This document shows positions 23,333-36,042 of a DNA stretch of 64,000 bases, piece after piece. The notes under the pieces are model-generated. The model did no database searches, had not been told where the DNA came from, and saw only the letters and a program-made list of their open reading frames with translations. Position 1 is the stretch's first letter, and every line of letters starts with the position of its first letter. The translations under genes were made by a program, and so were the position numbers. Source of the DNA: Prostheceraeus crozeri (lineage: Eukaryota > Platyhelminthes > Polycladida > Euryleptidae); NCBI GenBank assembly GCA_907163375.1, contig CAJQUW010006162.1, forward strand, positions 186,001-250,000, given 5' to 3'.

Positions 23333-24227
23333 CCGAACATTATTAAAATTAAGCCGAAGAATTAGCCGAACATTTTCGAAATTCGATTATTTCTTTCATT
23401 CATCCATAAAATACTGACACATTAAGAGATGATCATAAAAAATAGACCTCATAAATTATGTCGAAATTCAATCGATTCTCATGCTTTCCAATCATGTCGC
23501 ACAACAACGTGCCATAATCATTCCAGAGCTTGTATTCTCAGCTTTCAAATGAGCTAGGATAAACTTGTATCCGTTATTGCATTTGATGAGCAGTGCTCAA
23601 ATATGAAAATCACTCAATTTACAAATCGTGGTTTTTCAATAAGAGGACATTCGGGTCTGGTAATGAATCAGGCTTGGGCAGAACGAGCATTTTCTGAGCT
23701 CTCTTTTGACATACGGGTCATTGAAATCTGTGAACTAGGAGAAAATGAGTGATGTCGTGAAGTTATCACAAAATTACGACTCTTTTGTTTGAATTGAAGT
23801 TAAATTCTCACTTTCTCATCACAAAAATTCTTCAGAAACCTTGCAATGCAAGTAATGCGAATGTGTAGGTTTTATTCAATCAAGTCTTTAAAATATTATC
23901 CCATTACCGCTAAAGCACACAAACACCATGTAAGGTGAAAAATAGAGGGCTCAATACAAGGCAATTAGCGATAGACATGTCTCTGTTCTCTCATAGCGAC
24001 TGCATATTGTATTTTGTATACACCTGTATACTTTAGCGGTGATGACAAAAATATTGAAGAAGTTTGAAAAGGAATTATTGAACCTATTTAAATAAATCTT
24101 ATTCAAAAAACCTATATTCGCCGATTCCTTTCATGCGTCATCATATTATGGACAAATGATAAATCAATCGTCGGAATTCGAAAATGTTCGGCTGCTATGT
24201 TTCTTTGCCCTTACCTTTATTGTTCGG
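23333..24227. repeat. element with GCCGAACATT inverted ends
   Basis: About 70-90 bp at the left (CCGAACATTATT...GCCGAACATTTTCGAA...) match, in inverted order, the right end at 24120-24227 (TTCGAAAATGTTCGGC...ACCTTTATTGTTCGG). Inner blocks such as CATCCATAA.AT and TGTCCATAATAT also pair. The interior of about 700 bp has no coding frame. Borders are approximate and no target duplication was found. Confidence 0.5.
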
Positions 24228-25117
24228 TGTCTTTTATGAAAGGTTGAATGAATTTTTTAACACAATGAAAGATAAATGAGGAATCATCAATCCTTTCCAA
24301 AGGAATAGAGAAAGTGGCAATTGAATTACTGATGCAAATCCGATCACGTGTCCCATCTACATGATCATTTGTTCAGTTATTGTGATTGCCACAGATAAAG
24401 AATTTGCCAATGAGAAAAGCTGTAAAGAAACATGACGAAAAACTTGTCGCCGGGCGATAAATGTCATTTAGACAGCTTTGCCAATGAGATTTCGGCGTCT
24501 TCAATGAGTCAGATTTCATTAATACCCATAAAGATAAAGATGTTACCCTCAATAGCTCATTTTGAATGCTCAATCAGTTCCTCCCCTCACGGCATGTTTC
24601 AGAGACCCGCAAGAGTGAACCTGAACCGTCTCGTCGTCTATCTATTTAGCGTTCATTAGAAGGACATGTCTCATCAATGGCGAAGGTCAACAAAGTCGGG
24701 GAACAGCCTTTCTTTCAAACATACATCGTTGATCGACAAAGCTTTCATCTCTTGCGAATGACATTCTCGTCACAACGAACATCTTTTCATTTCGCATGCT
24801 TCAAATTCATGTAATCAATACCGTGCACTTTATGCCCTCAACAATCTATCTGTTCCTTTATTGAGTAGAGAAAATTCTATTTCTAAATCTCATGACTGTG
24901 CAGGTTCGGATGATAGGCCGTATGACTCGACAACTCAGCTCAGTGGCTCTCAAATGCAGTCTTCGATGTCTGTGAGACTCATTCACGATGCTGCTCAGAA
25001 TAGCAGAAGTCGATCGCTCGTTACAGTGGCCGTCAAAAGTTTGGGATCATTCCTCTAAATAGAAAGCTTCATCAATGTAGAGGTATTAGTTTGCAATAAT
25101 TGATCTGTCAATAAAGC
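24228..25117. other. no supported gene
   Basis: No recognisable gene or repeat. Short frames at 24373-24659 overlap on opposite strands. Confidence 0.4.
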
Positions 25118-25571
25118 ACTAGGTGACATGCCACGCGTAATTCACGTGTAATTACGGAACACCCAAACATCCGTGGTTAAGGACATTCTATTCTTCTACC
25201 CGCGTACATACGCGCTGCACTAAGAATCAGAAATCCCTTGATCTGATGCTGTCAAAACATGGGAAATGTTTATGAATACGCGCGGGCGAGCGTTTATAGT
25301 TTCCGCGTCGTCTACGGTTGTCTGCGCTGCCGCTTGAACCACTGATGAACCGCTAAGCATGTTCTGGCTTTCCTGAGCATGAAATTGAGGTCCTATCACA
25401 TTGTTTTGCCTCTGATACATGCAGACACATGAGAGACAAAGTCTATATAACAGGACTGCCGACAGATGTTGCAGCAATGTCAAGCATAGCCACGGATGTT
25501 TAGGGTCATGTGTAATTACATGTAGCTTACGCGTGAATTATGCGTGATTGAGCGTGGCATGTAACCTAGTG
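25118..25571 (+). repeat. MITE family A, copy 2 (complete)
   Basis: 454 bp with terminal inverted repeats starting CACTAGGT(G/T)ACATGCCACG. Similarity of the two ends extends about 100 bp through ACATCCGTGG, with internal gaps. Subterminal ACGCGTAATT-like words recur. AG flanks both sides, a possible 2-bp duplication. The CACTA start recalls the CACTA/EnSpm superfamily, but those usually duplicate three bases. Confidence 0.85.
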
Positions 25572-26561
25572 AGGTCTAATTTCAGTTAGTTCAGTATTTA
25601 CTAACCTATTCTTATTAACTTACAAAATCGCATGTGTATATCAGCAGATTGTTGACAATTCGATTGCATGCATCTTTGTAATTGGTGCACTTTCCGTGTA
25701 GGACAATTACCAGCACCGATATTTCAGTATAGTTACAATTCCTATGTCTACGAGAGAATGCGATGTTTTTCCACGAAGTAATAGTGCAAAAATCTAAATC
25801 GCTGCAAGTAGGTCGAAAGTAATCACTGCCTTAGTGTTTGCAAAATTAACAACTTTTTCTTAAAAGGAAAAAATTGAATGATGGAGTTATTGATGATTCG
25901 ATAATCTGTGACGTGTCTATAATTTCTGCCAAATGTGTTGAAGTCCATTGCTCATTAAGCCTTACTATTTATTCCTCTGTCTCATGATGTTTGTACCGCG
26001 AAACCATATTTTACAACATCTATACTAATGGACAAATTTGAAAAGAACCGCAAGCTTTGTGTGTGAAGAATTATTTGTTTGATGTTAAATTTAGATCAAC
26101 CACTTAGACAATTTGCAAAACGTGAAATATGAGTATCAGGGTCATTATTATTACAACTCCTACAATATAGGACAGGAAGATCATTGTAAGTGCAATGCCA
26201 TTATTAAAAGCTTGTTGATGACCTCATAAATCTTCATGTATAGAAGTAATTAGATTCGTAAAATGCACATCAGTTGGAAAGTAACCGGTACTCATATGTC
26301 AGAAATGGTGCCCAAGAAAGACAAATAGAAGTTGAAAAAAATATAATTCTTGTCACGATGCTCTGTCAGCTATACTGGGGTTCCATTACTGACAATTCCC
26401 TATATGCTGTCACCAGGAAACTGTAAAAATGCCGCCCCGCAATGGATAGATATAGGCGTGTAAATTTTGATCACTATAGATTTCCTGTGGCTTCTTCAGT
26501 AGCCGCTTTGACTCAGAAATTCTGAAAAAGTACAAAATCGGCACTTGTCTTTGACCTTTTA
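25572..26561. other. no supported gene
   Basis: AT-rich, no domain-bearing frame, no matching repeat noticed. Confidence 0.4.
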
Positions 26562-27024
26562 GGCCGCTGTCACACGGAATAAGGAGTCTTTCATCTTCCA
26601 TGTCAGTCGCCTTTTTTGTACATTCTCTTCACAAGGTGTCTTCACAAGACGTGATGAGACGATTTTCATATGCCGTCTTCCATCTTCCACGGACCGCAGT
26701 CACACTCGGGAAATCCATTTCCGACACAGTCACACTATTTTTTGCTGTTTAACGTTGCTATGACTACTATCTAAGCTCTTCTCTTCCTCTTCCTCATCCT
26801 CGTCCGACATGGAGAACAAAGAGCTGTTTTCTGATACATTGCTTCTCTTTGCAAATCGCAGCTTATATCTTCCCTCAGACGGCACTTCACGTTGTTCTAA
26901 TTTTAGAACAGTCTCACGGCTGACGCCTGATGGACGATGGAAATGAACTTCATCAGCCGCATAATGGACGACGCCTTATGTCCGATGGACGACGCCTCAT
27001 GACTTTTCCTGTGTGACAGCAGCC
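26562..27024. repeat. PIF/Harbinger-like MITE
   Basis: 463 bp with ends GGCCGCTGTCACACGGA and, from the other strand, GGCTGCTGTCACACAGGA. The flanks are TTA and TTT, close to the 3-bp TWA target of PIF/Harbinger elements with one mismatch. Internal words such as CAGTCACAC and GATGGACGACGCC are repeated. No transposase is encoded. Confidence 0.65.
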
Positions 27025-27180
27025 TTTTTTGCTAAAGTCCTCGCAGATGGCTGTGAAAATGTATTGATATGTAATTTGGATGACGACGGGAGACTATGAA
27101 TGCAAAATTGCATTGTAAAAAAATGCATTGTCTTGAAAAACAAAATGGTGCCAAAAATGTCAAACAAAAAAATCAACGGA

Positions 27181-27206
27181 CGTTTCGGGTCCAAACCCTT
27201 TGTCAG
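27181..27206 (-). ncRNA. hammerhead-like motif, degenerate core
   Basis: On the minus strand: CTGACAA, then a hairpin GGG-TTTGGA-CCC, then GAAACGTC. This is the layout of Penelope-associated hammerhead motifs, but the first core box has A where the catalytic G8 should be (CUGANGA expected). It is probably inactive and marks a decayed Penelope-like 3' end. No endonuclease frame survives nearby. Confidence 0.4.
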
Positions 27207-28203
27207 TGGCAGATCACTTTGCGTCCATGTAATAAAATCTTTTATAATGATTCTGTGAGCTGCATTGATTAGTCATTCGAATATATCTTTGCTGCTTGTG
27301 GAATCTGCGCTGATTAATAGTGAGCAGAGAGCAGCAGACATCCGACGAATTTAGAAACATAAAAGGCGTTGTTACTATTTCTCAGCGACTAGTGATCGCG
27401 AAGATGATTCACGGAGCTGTCACCAGTTTCATGCTGTATTGCGGAGTATAGAGACTCGCACAGTTTTTGGCTCAGATCCTCGGATGTTAATTTCCGGCTT
27501 GTTTGAAGCAGCCCTTCTGAACTGCGTCTCATAGAAGTCGGATCTTATCCTCGGATGGTGTTGTTTAGCGTTTAGAATGTTCAGAAAGTCACTTTCTTGA
27601 GACAACGACGTTTTAGCCGAAGATTGACCGCAAACATCGCGATAATCACCACATTTGTTAATTTTATAGACAATTCATTCTAACAAGATTGTCCAATGTC
27701 CAACTCAACTGTCATATTGGCAAGCAATCATATCAGAAAAATAATTGACAAGCTCTGAACACTCAAGTTACTTGGAATTCACTTTTCGAAGCGCATCGTT
27801 CATTCAGAAATTTCGAAGTTAATTGAAGGCAAACAATTCAACAGTCTGTGCGATAATCTAATATGAATTCTATTCAGCTGTTCTAATTTGTGATGTCTCT
27901 CTCAAACTTGTTTGTGAGGCTGAGGCAGCGAAAGAAAGCTCTCATCTCCTCGCATCTTGATCACTTCTCACATTTTACTTGAATTTGCTATCTCTGCGAC
28001 TTTTTCTCTCTCTCTTGCTCAATAACTCAATAACTCTCTCACTCACTTACGATAATTTTCCCCATGATCATAAAGTATTCCTTGATTTATACAAGCTCAT
28101 GTATAATTTTCCTGGCTCAGACACCTGTGTATCGATTGTCATTCCACAAACATGCGCTCAATTTTATTTCTATTATTTTCAAAAGCATTTTAGACAATGA
28201 TGT
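27207..28203. other. no supported gene
   Basis: No recognisable gene. A 73-codon plus-strand frame at 27979 is leucine-rich and unrecognised. Confidence 0.4.
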
Positions 28204-28254
28204 TAGACATATTAGATTAGTAGCATAGAAGACATATTAGATTAGTAGCATAGA
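28204..28254 (+). repeat. 26-bp unit, two tandem copies
   Basis: AGACATATTAGATTAGTAGC plus ATAG occurs twice, back to back, without a change. This is a recent local duplication. Confidence 0.85.
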
Positions 28255-30700
28255 TTGAGACAAGTGAATCAATAATCCTACTGTTTATGCATAGCTAGCC
28301 GGTGGGGATGCCAATACGAATTCTTGCAGAGTACTTAGAGGTAAATATTGACATAGGATGAAGATGGGACACCATTGAAGAGTAAGAATCGGAACACAAG
28401 TCAGAGTTTTCCCTGCAGCAGAGACTGTGCCACTAATTCACTTCTTGGAGGCTGTTCCTAGAATTTCTCCAGCAAGTTATTGAAAAGTAACGGAATCCTT
28501 GCAAGGAAAAAGCTGCTTCAGAAAAATAATCTGCGGTAAGTGAAGGAGACATGTACTTCGTAGTCCTTGCAGTTATTTATAAAAAGTGTCTTTTTGAGAA
28601 AATCGTTTTTGGTGATGCGCAGCATGCTTTCCTCATTTAGTTTGGTTTTCATTCTCCATGGACATTCTCTCCTACTGGGATTTATTAATCTGATTTTTTC
28701 ATCGTACTGTTTTGCGTTTAATAGTAGAATCATGAATGATTTGTCAATTAACTTGGTCATGAACTTTCTTATTCGCATTCATGTCTATGTATCGTAGTGC
28801 CAGTCTATGTAACCCATGCCATCCATGCCTGTGCACTGTATGTGTAGTTTCATGTTCACAATAAAACGTGCCTTCATCAGGACTGGTCGTTCTGCATAAT
28901 GCGCAATTACAACATCCATGTAAATGCAGACCAGTATTTTTCTTTGATGATATCGTGTATTGAATGGTTGCTAGACGATTTAGCGTTTCATCCTGCAATA
29001 CCAGGAGATGCGAGGATGATCGGATAACGAAGGTCTAATAAGCGATCTCGAATCATCTGTGTTGTGTGCGCATACCACGACAGTATTGTATCGGGACATG
29101 TGATAAACACACGACATGGCAAGCTAAAGAAACGCATGACGTCAGCGATGAAGGTGCTTTAGTTCATGCATTAAAGCGGGTTTTTGTAGGTTTGTTCAAT
29201 TAAAAAAGAACAAAGTAAAGGGGCGGGATAAAGCAATTATTCAAATTTATTTTATAGCTGCATATCCTTGTCCAAACATAAAAGTTGTCACAAAACTTCT
29301 AGACGACTTCTTCACTTGCTTGAATGATTACGATGGACATGTCTTAGCTGTAAAAAGTTCCACAAAACCCACACAGAAAATGTTTGAGTGGTTTATTACC
29401 AGCAAATAGGCGCACACTCTCAAACAAAGTTGTTCTGTCCACAGACGGCTAGTAGTAAAAAATATCCTAATTACAAAGATTGCAAGGAATTAACTAGAAC
29501 ACAATTTAGTCATTTAACGTCGGTCTACATCAAAGTGGAGACTCAAACACTGCAAATTGTTCTACTAACCAGACAAAAGATAATTTTGATTCCGACTTAG
29601 ACAGCATCTCATTCCTCAGGATGAAATGTGGAAAGTTGCTTCATTCTGTTCAGTAATTGTCTACATCCTTGATATCACAGCTACACCAGATTGCTGAATT
29701 ATTATGGCTGTACGGTATTCAGTTCGCAGATCTTTAGCCGTTTCGTGCATTTTATGCGGGAGTTATTTTCAAAATTAAATTTTTCTTCGATTGTTTTTTT
29801 TCAAATGTATTTTGCGGGCGTTCTGTGCATGATGGGAGGTTGGGAGTGATGATTTTAGAATTGCATTGATCTCCTCTTAATAACATCCTTTTTCCGCTAT
29901 GGGCTCAACATTACTGCGCAAATGACTCCACGTATTCGGTTTATTCATATAAATAAAGTGAAGTCCAAGTTTCTTCGGAGACAAGACATTATTGAGTTGC
30001 AGAAAGTAACGATTGGCCTCACAGACTTGGTCACGTATGCGTAGAATTCATTTCATATGTAAAATTCATACATCACAACTTAATGATCCTTTGTATCTGA
30101 AGAAGCTTGGCTTTCACTTTATTCGTTGATGGCCTTCTCGATGGGGAGACAGAAAGAAAATGGCAGAATACCCAACTTGAGGAAGAGCGTCTCATTGACA
30201 GAGCCGAGAGTTAACGAGTAACTGCGATGACGTGACGCTGACTTGGGCTTTGTTTTGAGTATTCGATGTCTGAACTCACTGCGAGTATCATCAATACAGA
30301 TCAAGACAAAACTTTTCAACTGACTTTATGCTGTACAGCTGTACAATGCCTTTCGCTACACGTTTGTACATAACACTATTGAAACATTTCCTCTAAAAAT
30401 GAATCCTTTGTCTTGTGCAAGTCAGTGGACATTGCACGCAAATTATCCATGAAACGAGACTTCATGCTTTAAAATAGAACCGCAGATAAAAGCGGAATAT
30501 ACTGAAGTTGCAAACCCACCGTCCACCCCTGATAATGATGCCAAATTTTCATAATTTGCCTTCGCCTCAGAGGATGCGAAACCATGGTTTGATGTCGACC
30601 CACAGGTCCAATTCAATTGACCCGATTGATCTCTATGTCCGTTCTATACATCGATAGCTTTTATTTCCGACCTCATCGCTTCGCTGATGGCAGATACTAA
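28255..30700. other. no supported gene in 2.4 kb
   Basis: Minus-strand frames at 28518-28778 and 28744-28998 follow one another and one is cysteine- and histidine-rich, but no known domain is visible. A CTGATGA...GAAAC pair on the minus strand near 28847-28881 resembles hammerhead core boxes without a convincing stem II. The rest is featureless. Confidence 0.35.
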
Positions 30701-30884
30701 GGCCTCAGCCAAACACGAGCGTCCCGATCAAACGCGAACAAACGTATCTCCGCAAGCTATCAATCGCTCTGGTTTGCTTTGCTCGCAGTGTGGCAGTCTA
30801 CAACTGCTGCAATGATGACTTTATATTTGCCGCAAAACGCTTTGCTCGGAAACGCTTGGAAAAGCTCGCAGTGTGGCTGAGGCC
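30701..30884. repeat. PIF/Harbinger-like MITE with TAA target
   Basis: 184 bp with ends GGCCTCAGCCAAAC and GGCCTCAGCCACAC in inverted orientation, flanked on both sides by TAA, a TWA-type 3-bp duplication. The inside contains two inverted copies of a GCAAAACGCTTTGCTCG-like block. Confidence 0.75.
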
Positions 30885-31991
30885 TAACACAATGGATCTC
30901 GGAGAATGGATGTCTCTGAAACATAGATAGCGAAGCACTTCCCATGCTTCATAGACATCCCTCCTCGGAGAAAGGTCGCATACAACAGATATCGATTCGT
31001 TTTATTGTCTCAAATATAACAATGGCCAGATAGATCAATGATTTGAGAAAAGTTTGAATGTGTTTGAAATGTGAGATTATAAAAGCTGATGGAGTGAGTT
31101 CAAGACACTGTATGCCAGAATAAGCACTGACATATTGAAGAAAGGAATGTTTTCAACCTAAAATTCATTCACTGTCATTCTTTCCTGCAAATCGTTGAGG
31201 CCAAAATAGGTCAGCAAGAATTCAGGGCGTCGTGCCGGTGAAGAGCCAGTTTATAAACTAACAATAAATCAAATCAAATCACGACACGGTTAAAAAATTC
31301 GAAGAATCCAGTCAGGGGAAGAGAACAAAGTTAAATTTTTACACTAGTGGAAAATCGTGTAATAAGTAGGTTCCTGAAAGACCAGACTGCAGACAGTATA
31401 AATATAAATTAATGCTTACAACATACAGATCTGTGCAGAGTAGGACCCAACATTAAAAGGAACGGAAAATAGATCAGAAAATAGATCGGAAATAGATCAA
31501 TTTTGCTAACATCTATAAACTAAAGATGAGAGCACGGCATGAAACATTACGAGAGGCTGACCAAAAATTATAAATGATGAAAATTAAGAAACATGAAAAG
31601 CCAAAATGAGATCGCTATGTACGGAGTCATCAGGGAGGAACCATGTGGCTGCATAAAGCAAGGTTGCGGCCCCAAACCTCCAACCTGTAACACATGACGG
31701 GGCCAGGCCGACCATGTTGAATGAACGATAAGGACGGTCTCTCCAAACATGAGGATACGTAGCTAAAACTTAATTGCAAATAAATTTGGATACATGAGAA
31801 TAAAAGGACAAATAAGAACATAAAGATAATAGCAGATATTTGGCGAGGCGAAAAACAACCGCACTTATAAACGAGGAACCTATTTCTCGAGAAGGACTTT
31901 ATGCAAGAATTCATTAGTGGATTAATCGTCTAACTTCTTTCCTTGAAGATATTGAAAATGTCTTTAGCGCTGAATATAAAGGCGGAAACTC
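30885..31991. other. no supported gene; AAATC tail at 31264
   Basis: The stretch 31190-31280 ends in AATAAATCAAATCAAATC, like the simple-repeat tails of non-LTR elements, so a short SINE or LINE end is possible, but its body is not recognisable. No gene elsewhere in the segment. Confidence 0.35.
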
Positions 31992-32824
31992 AGAGTAGGG
32001 ATAGATAGGTAGAGTGTCGACTTAAACAAGTATCTGTATACAGTGAAAATTTTTACATGAAAAGATTCAGTTTTTGCGGAGATTACGCTCCCGTGGTTCA
32101 AAAAATTATTTGAGCACTTTTGGAAATAGTCAAAATTTGCCAATTTATATACTACCGAGATGACTCTCCTATATAAGTAGTATGAAACAAGTTGGATATC
32201 AAAAGGAATAATGAATATTTGCTAATAAGCATCCTAACAAAGCTGAAATCAAGCTGATTATCAAGGGAATTTTATGGTCCGCATTACAATGGAAGTCTTC
32301 ATGAAAAAGTCGCGATATTATTCGTGCTTTCTTGGGTGAAATTTTATATTTTTAATTCAATTTTCACCAGCATGATTTTGTCATTCACTAAATTCATGTT
32401 TCATTTCTTGAATCTGAATAATGATGTGGACCCAAGTACATGTTTCAAAGTTGATTGAAATCATTGTCTTTAATTCTGTTATTTTTCTGTACCAGTGGCA
32501 GGTTGCTTTTCATATGATCACGCTTAAGAAGAATCTCTTGAGGTTCAGCATGAAACCATGATAGCAACCCATCGAGTTGCTAATTTAACATTCATTAAAT
32601 CTCCAAGGCTGTCATGACACGGACGATGTGTAAAATAATATCATTTCCTTCTGCATTATACCATCATGATCAGTCAATTCCGTGGCAATTTCTTCAAAGC
32701 TGCAAAAATGTGCATTTCTCACATTTGGTAGTAATTACTACCTGTATCCACCACGAGTTCATTTAATAAAATCGAAACTGTAGACAAATTGGGGATTTAC
32801 TAAATGCGAAGTCACCATTACTCT
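31992..32824 (+). repeat. dispersed repeat family D, copy 1 (uninterrupted)
   Basis: This 0.83-kb segment recurs in the same orientation at 61817-63418, at about 85-90 percent by eye: AGAGTAGG..AGAGTGTCGACTT at the start, GTTCATTTAATAAAATCGAAA near the end. The second copy carries a 788-bp hAT insertion that this copy lacks. The termini may form a short inverted repeat (TAGAGTRG). No coding frame, so probably a non-autonomous transposon of unknown class. Confidence 0.8.
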
Positions 32825-35085
32825 ATGGGCGGAAGTATCAGAAGGAATCCTAGCGAACCTGACGAGTTGGGCAGCAGAAATATTGAAGCCCGTGTTAATA
32901 TAGCATCACTGTAAAGCTGAACTCATCAACTTTATGGTACCTCCGTGGTGTAAAGGCCACTACCGTAGAATTCGGTGCACTGTGATTTTCGTGTATTTCT
33001 GGAGATTTAGGCATGGAAATCGGCCAATTCCGTGTTACTGTGAAGTCTAAACATTAAATTGGCATTGATGAATTGCGACGAACAAACATTGTGAAACTCT
33101 GCTCCACATGTTGGATCTCAAGAGAATCACTGATGAGGAAGAAAAGTCATTTACCGTCAATGTCAATACGTTTACAGGCGGATATGAATTTCTTCATTCA
33201 GCTGAACATACATGACAGTAAATGATGACATGAAAGTGAGTGACTGATGTGGGGAAGTTTGTTCACCTTCTTCTCAATCAATTAGAATAGGACAATTAAA
33301 TATTGTGAAAAACATGTTGATCGAGTTGTGCATTATTGCATGTCAGGAATCAAATCAAACTTGACAAGATAATAACGCAAATGTCAAAGATGAACAGATT
33401 CTCTGTCAATCTAAAGGTCAATTTTAATGGTCAATGTCAAAATTTCTCAAATCATGAAATTAATTCTATTCTCCTATATTCTAATTAAAACGATGAATGA
33501 CGAGACCTGTACATAGGGATTGAAATTTCATCAGCGTTGGGATTCAAAGTTACTGGGTACACCTCTATATCTTTCATATATTCATATCTTTAATTACAAA
33601 TAGCAAGTAAGAAAGACCGGGATAATCTTCGCCACCTTTGAGTGTTTTGAGATCATGAAGAACACTAATGCAATCTGTCTGACTTTTGCTATAAAATGTA
33701 TTTGACCGTTAATGTAACTGTATCATCATTTCAATTGATCAGTAGAAGCATGGTAGATAGGCCAAGGGGTCCACTGAACCAACCCCCTCCTTCAGGTCTC
33801 AGACAATGTAGAAATTCCCATGAAAAACTTTTTTACCATCAAATGAAAAATGATTTTGCCAATGTCCATGATGGTACACAATATGTGAAATTCATTTATT
33901 TACTGATTACATCATACTCTTTTATGCGCGTTGTGCTGTGATCGAAATAAATGAGAATATTTGCTGTCGCACCTGATCGTGCATGACTGCTCGGCATACA
34001 TGAACACGCTGGCATAAATCATCATTCAAGATGAGCCATCATTCGATTTAAAGCTCGACGCTAAAACTGTACAGTTGAAAAAGTCTTCACAGAAGTAACT
34101 GATGATTTTGATGGTCTAAAAATGCAGCAGTTATAGCTGCGGGTAGGACTATTTCCGATAAGGATGGATCAATATCAATAACATTAACTGTTTGGAGCTT
34201 TATTGTTGCAGCAAACACCGTGCAACCGCCTCCACAACTAATTTTGCTCCAAATGTTGTTGACTTTCAAAAACACCATAATTCTTATATGATTACTTAGA
34301 AGGATGAACGACACTCAAAAAAACATTGTTACTTAAATATTCTTGTTTTACTAAAAATATATCTTTTCAATTCTTACTGAAGATTTAAGCACGTAAATTA
34401 AGAATTTGCAAAAGATGTCAACTGGACACTCCCCTGAGGTCCCAGAGGCTGTGAAAAAGTTCAGATCTGTGGGAGTTGAATCATGAGAAGTAAGTTAAAC
34501 ATCGAAGATTTCTAAAATACTAGAATCTTGATAAATAATCAATGACAACTGTTGTAAGGAAGATAGACATTTCAGCAAATGCTGGGCATCAAATTAGCAA
34601 GGGCTAAGCTCAGGCGATGATCAATTAATAATTAATTCAATCACAAATCGCACTATTTAGTAAGTGAAACCAATGTGAAAAAAGAATGAAGCATAAATGT
34701 AATAATGATAATAAGAAAGACCTATATCTTGAAGTAAACGCCCTAATGATGAAAAATGAGGAGCGGACAACACAAAGATAAATGTCACAAATGAAATGAA
34801 AAAATAATTCTTAACAAGATACATTCTGAAAATTACATTTAAATTAAAGTGAAGCCACTGTTGGATAACTGAGATATAGATATGATGAAGCTTTTGCTGC
34901 GGAGCACGGAGGTGATGGATGGAAGTCGGAACTGTCTTGAATATGGCAACAAAGGTGAGGTGCAGAGGGTGGTCACTTTCTGAGACCATCTGTTGAAAAA
35001 GTTTGTAGCCAATTATTTTCCGTCGATAAGCGAGAGGTAAAAAGTTATTACAGTCACTTGCGGCGTTCACATCAGATGTCTTCGT
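32825..35085. other. no supported gene; 3' flank of histone H3
   Basis: Downstream of H3 on the minus strand. I do not find the conserved histone 3' stem-loop in the 100 bases after the stop, nor an AATAAA close by. A 137-codon minus-strand frame at 34657-35070 begins with GTG 16 bases after the H3 stop, is hydrophobic and aromatic-rich, and is not recognised; it is probably untranslated sequence. Confidence 0.4.
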
Positions 35086-35859
<774 letters not shown>

Positions 35860-36040
35860 CAGTGTAAACTGTGAATATCCGTAAAAACAGACGTTTGTTT
35901 ATCTGATATGAACGGATTTTAACTGTTACGTCATCACTCATCACTTTATGACGTCATCATTGTAACAGATATTTACGGATAGTTTCTGTTAAGTGTACCG
36001 GTTATTTCAGCTGTTTTTCGACGGTGTACAGTTTACAGTG
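35860..36040. repeat. MITE with CA(G/C)TGTAAACTGT ends, TA target
   Basis: 181 bp flanked by TA on both sides. The terminal inverted repeat is CAGTGTAAACTGT on the left, CACTGTAAACTGT on the right, and the inside folds through GTTACGTCATC and GATGACGTCA..GTAAC. It lies upstream of the H3 gene. Confidence 0.7.
35949..35956. promoter_or_regulatory. CRE-like palindrome TGACGTCA
   Basis: An exact TGACGTCA, the consensus site for CREB/ATF-type bZIP factors, inside the MITE and about 455 bp upstream of the H3 start codon. A half-site (TACGTCA) lies 22 bp away. Function is inferred from the motif only. Confidence 0.35.
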
Positions 36041-36042
36041 TA

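Noticed and set aside
28744-28998. Cys/His-rich minus-strand frame with CTGATGA and GAAAC boxes
   Set aside because: No zinc-finger spacing that I recognise, and the hammerhead boxes lack a convincing stem II.
32936-32985. tRNA-like start (CCTCCGTGGTGTAAAGGCCAC)
   Set aside because: No B box and no cloverleaf; at best a decayed SINE head.
34657-35070. 137-codon minus-strand frame behind H3
   Set aside because: Starts with GTG, low complexity, no domain; lies in the likely H3 3' flank.
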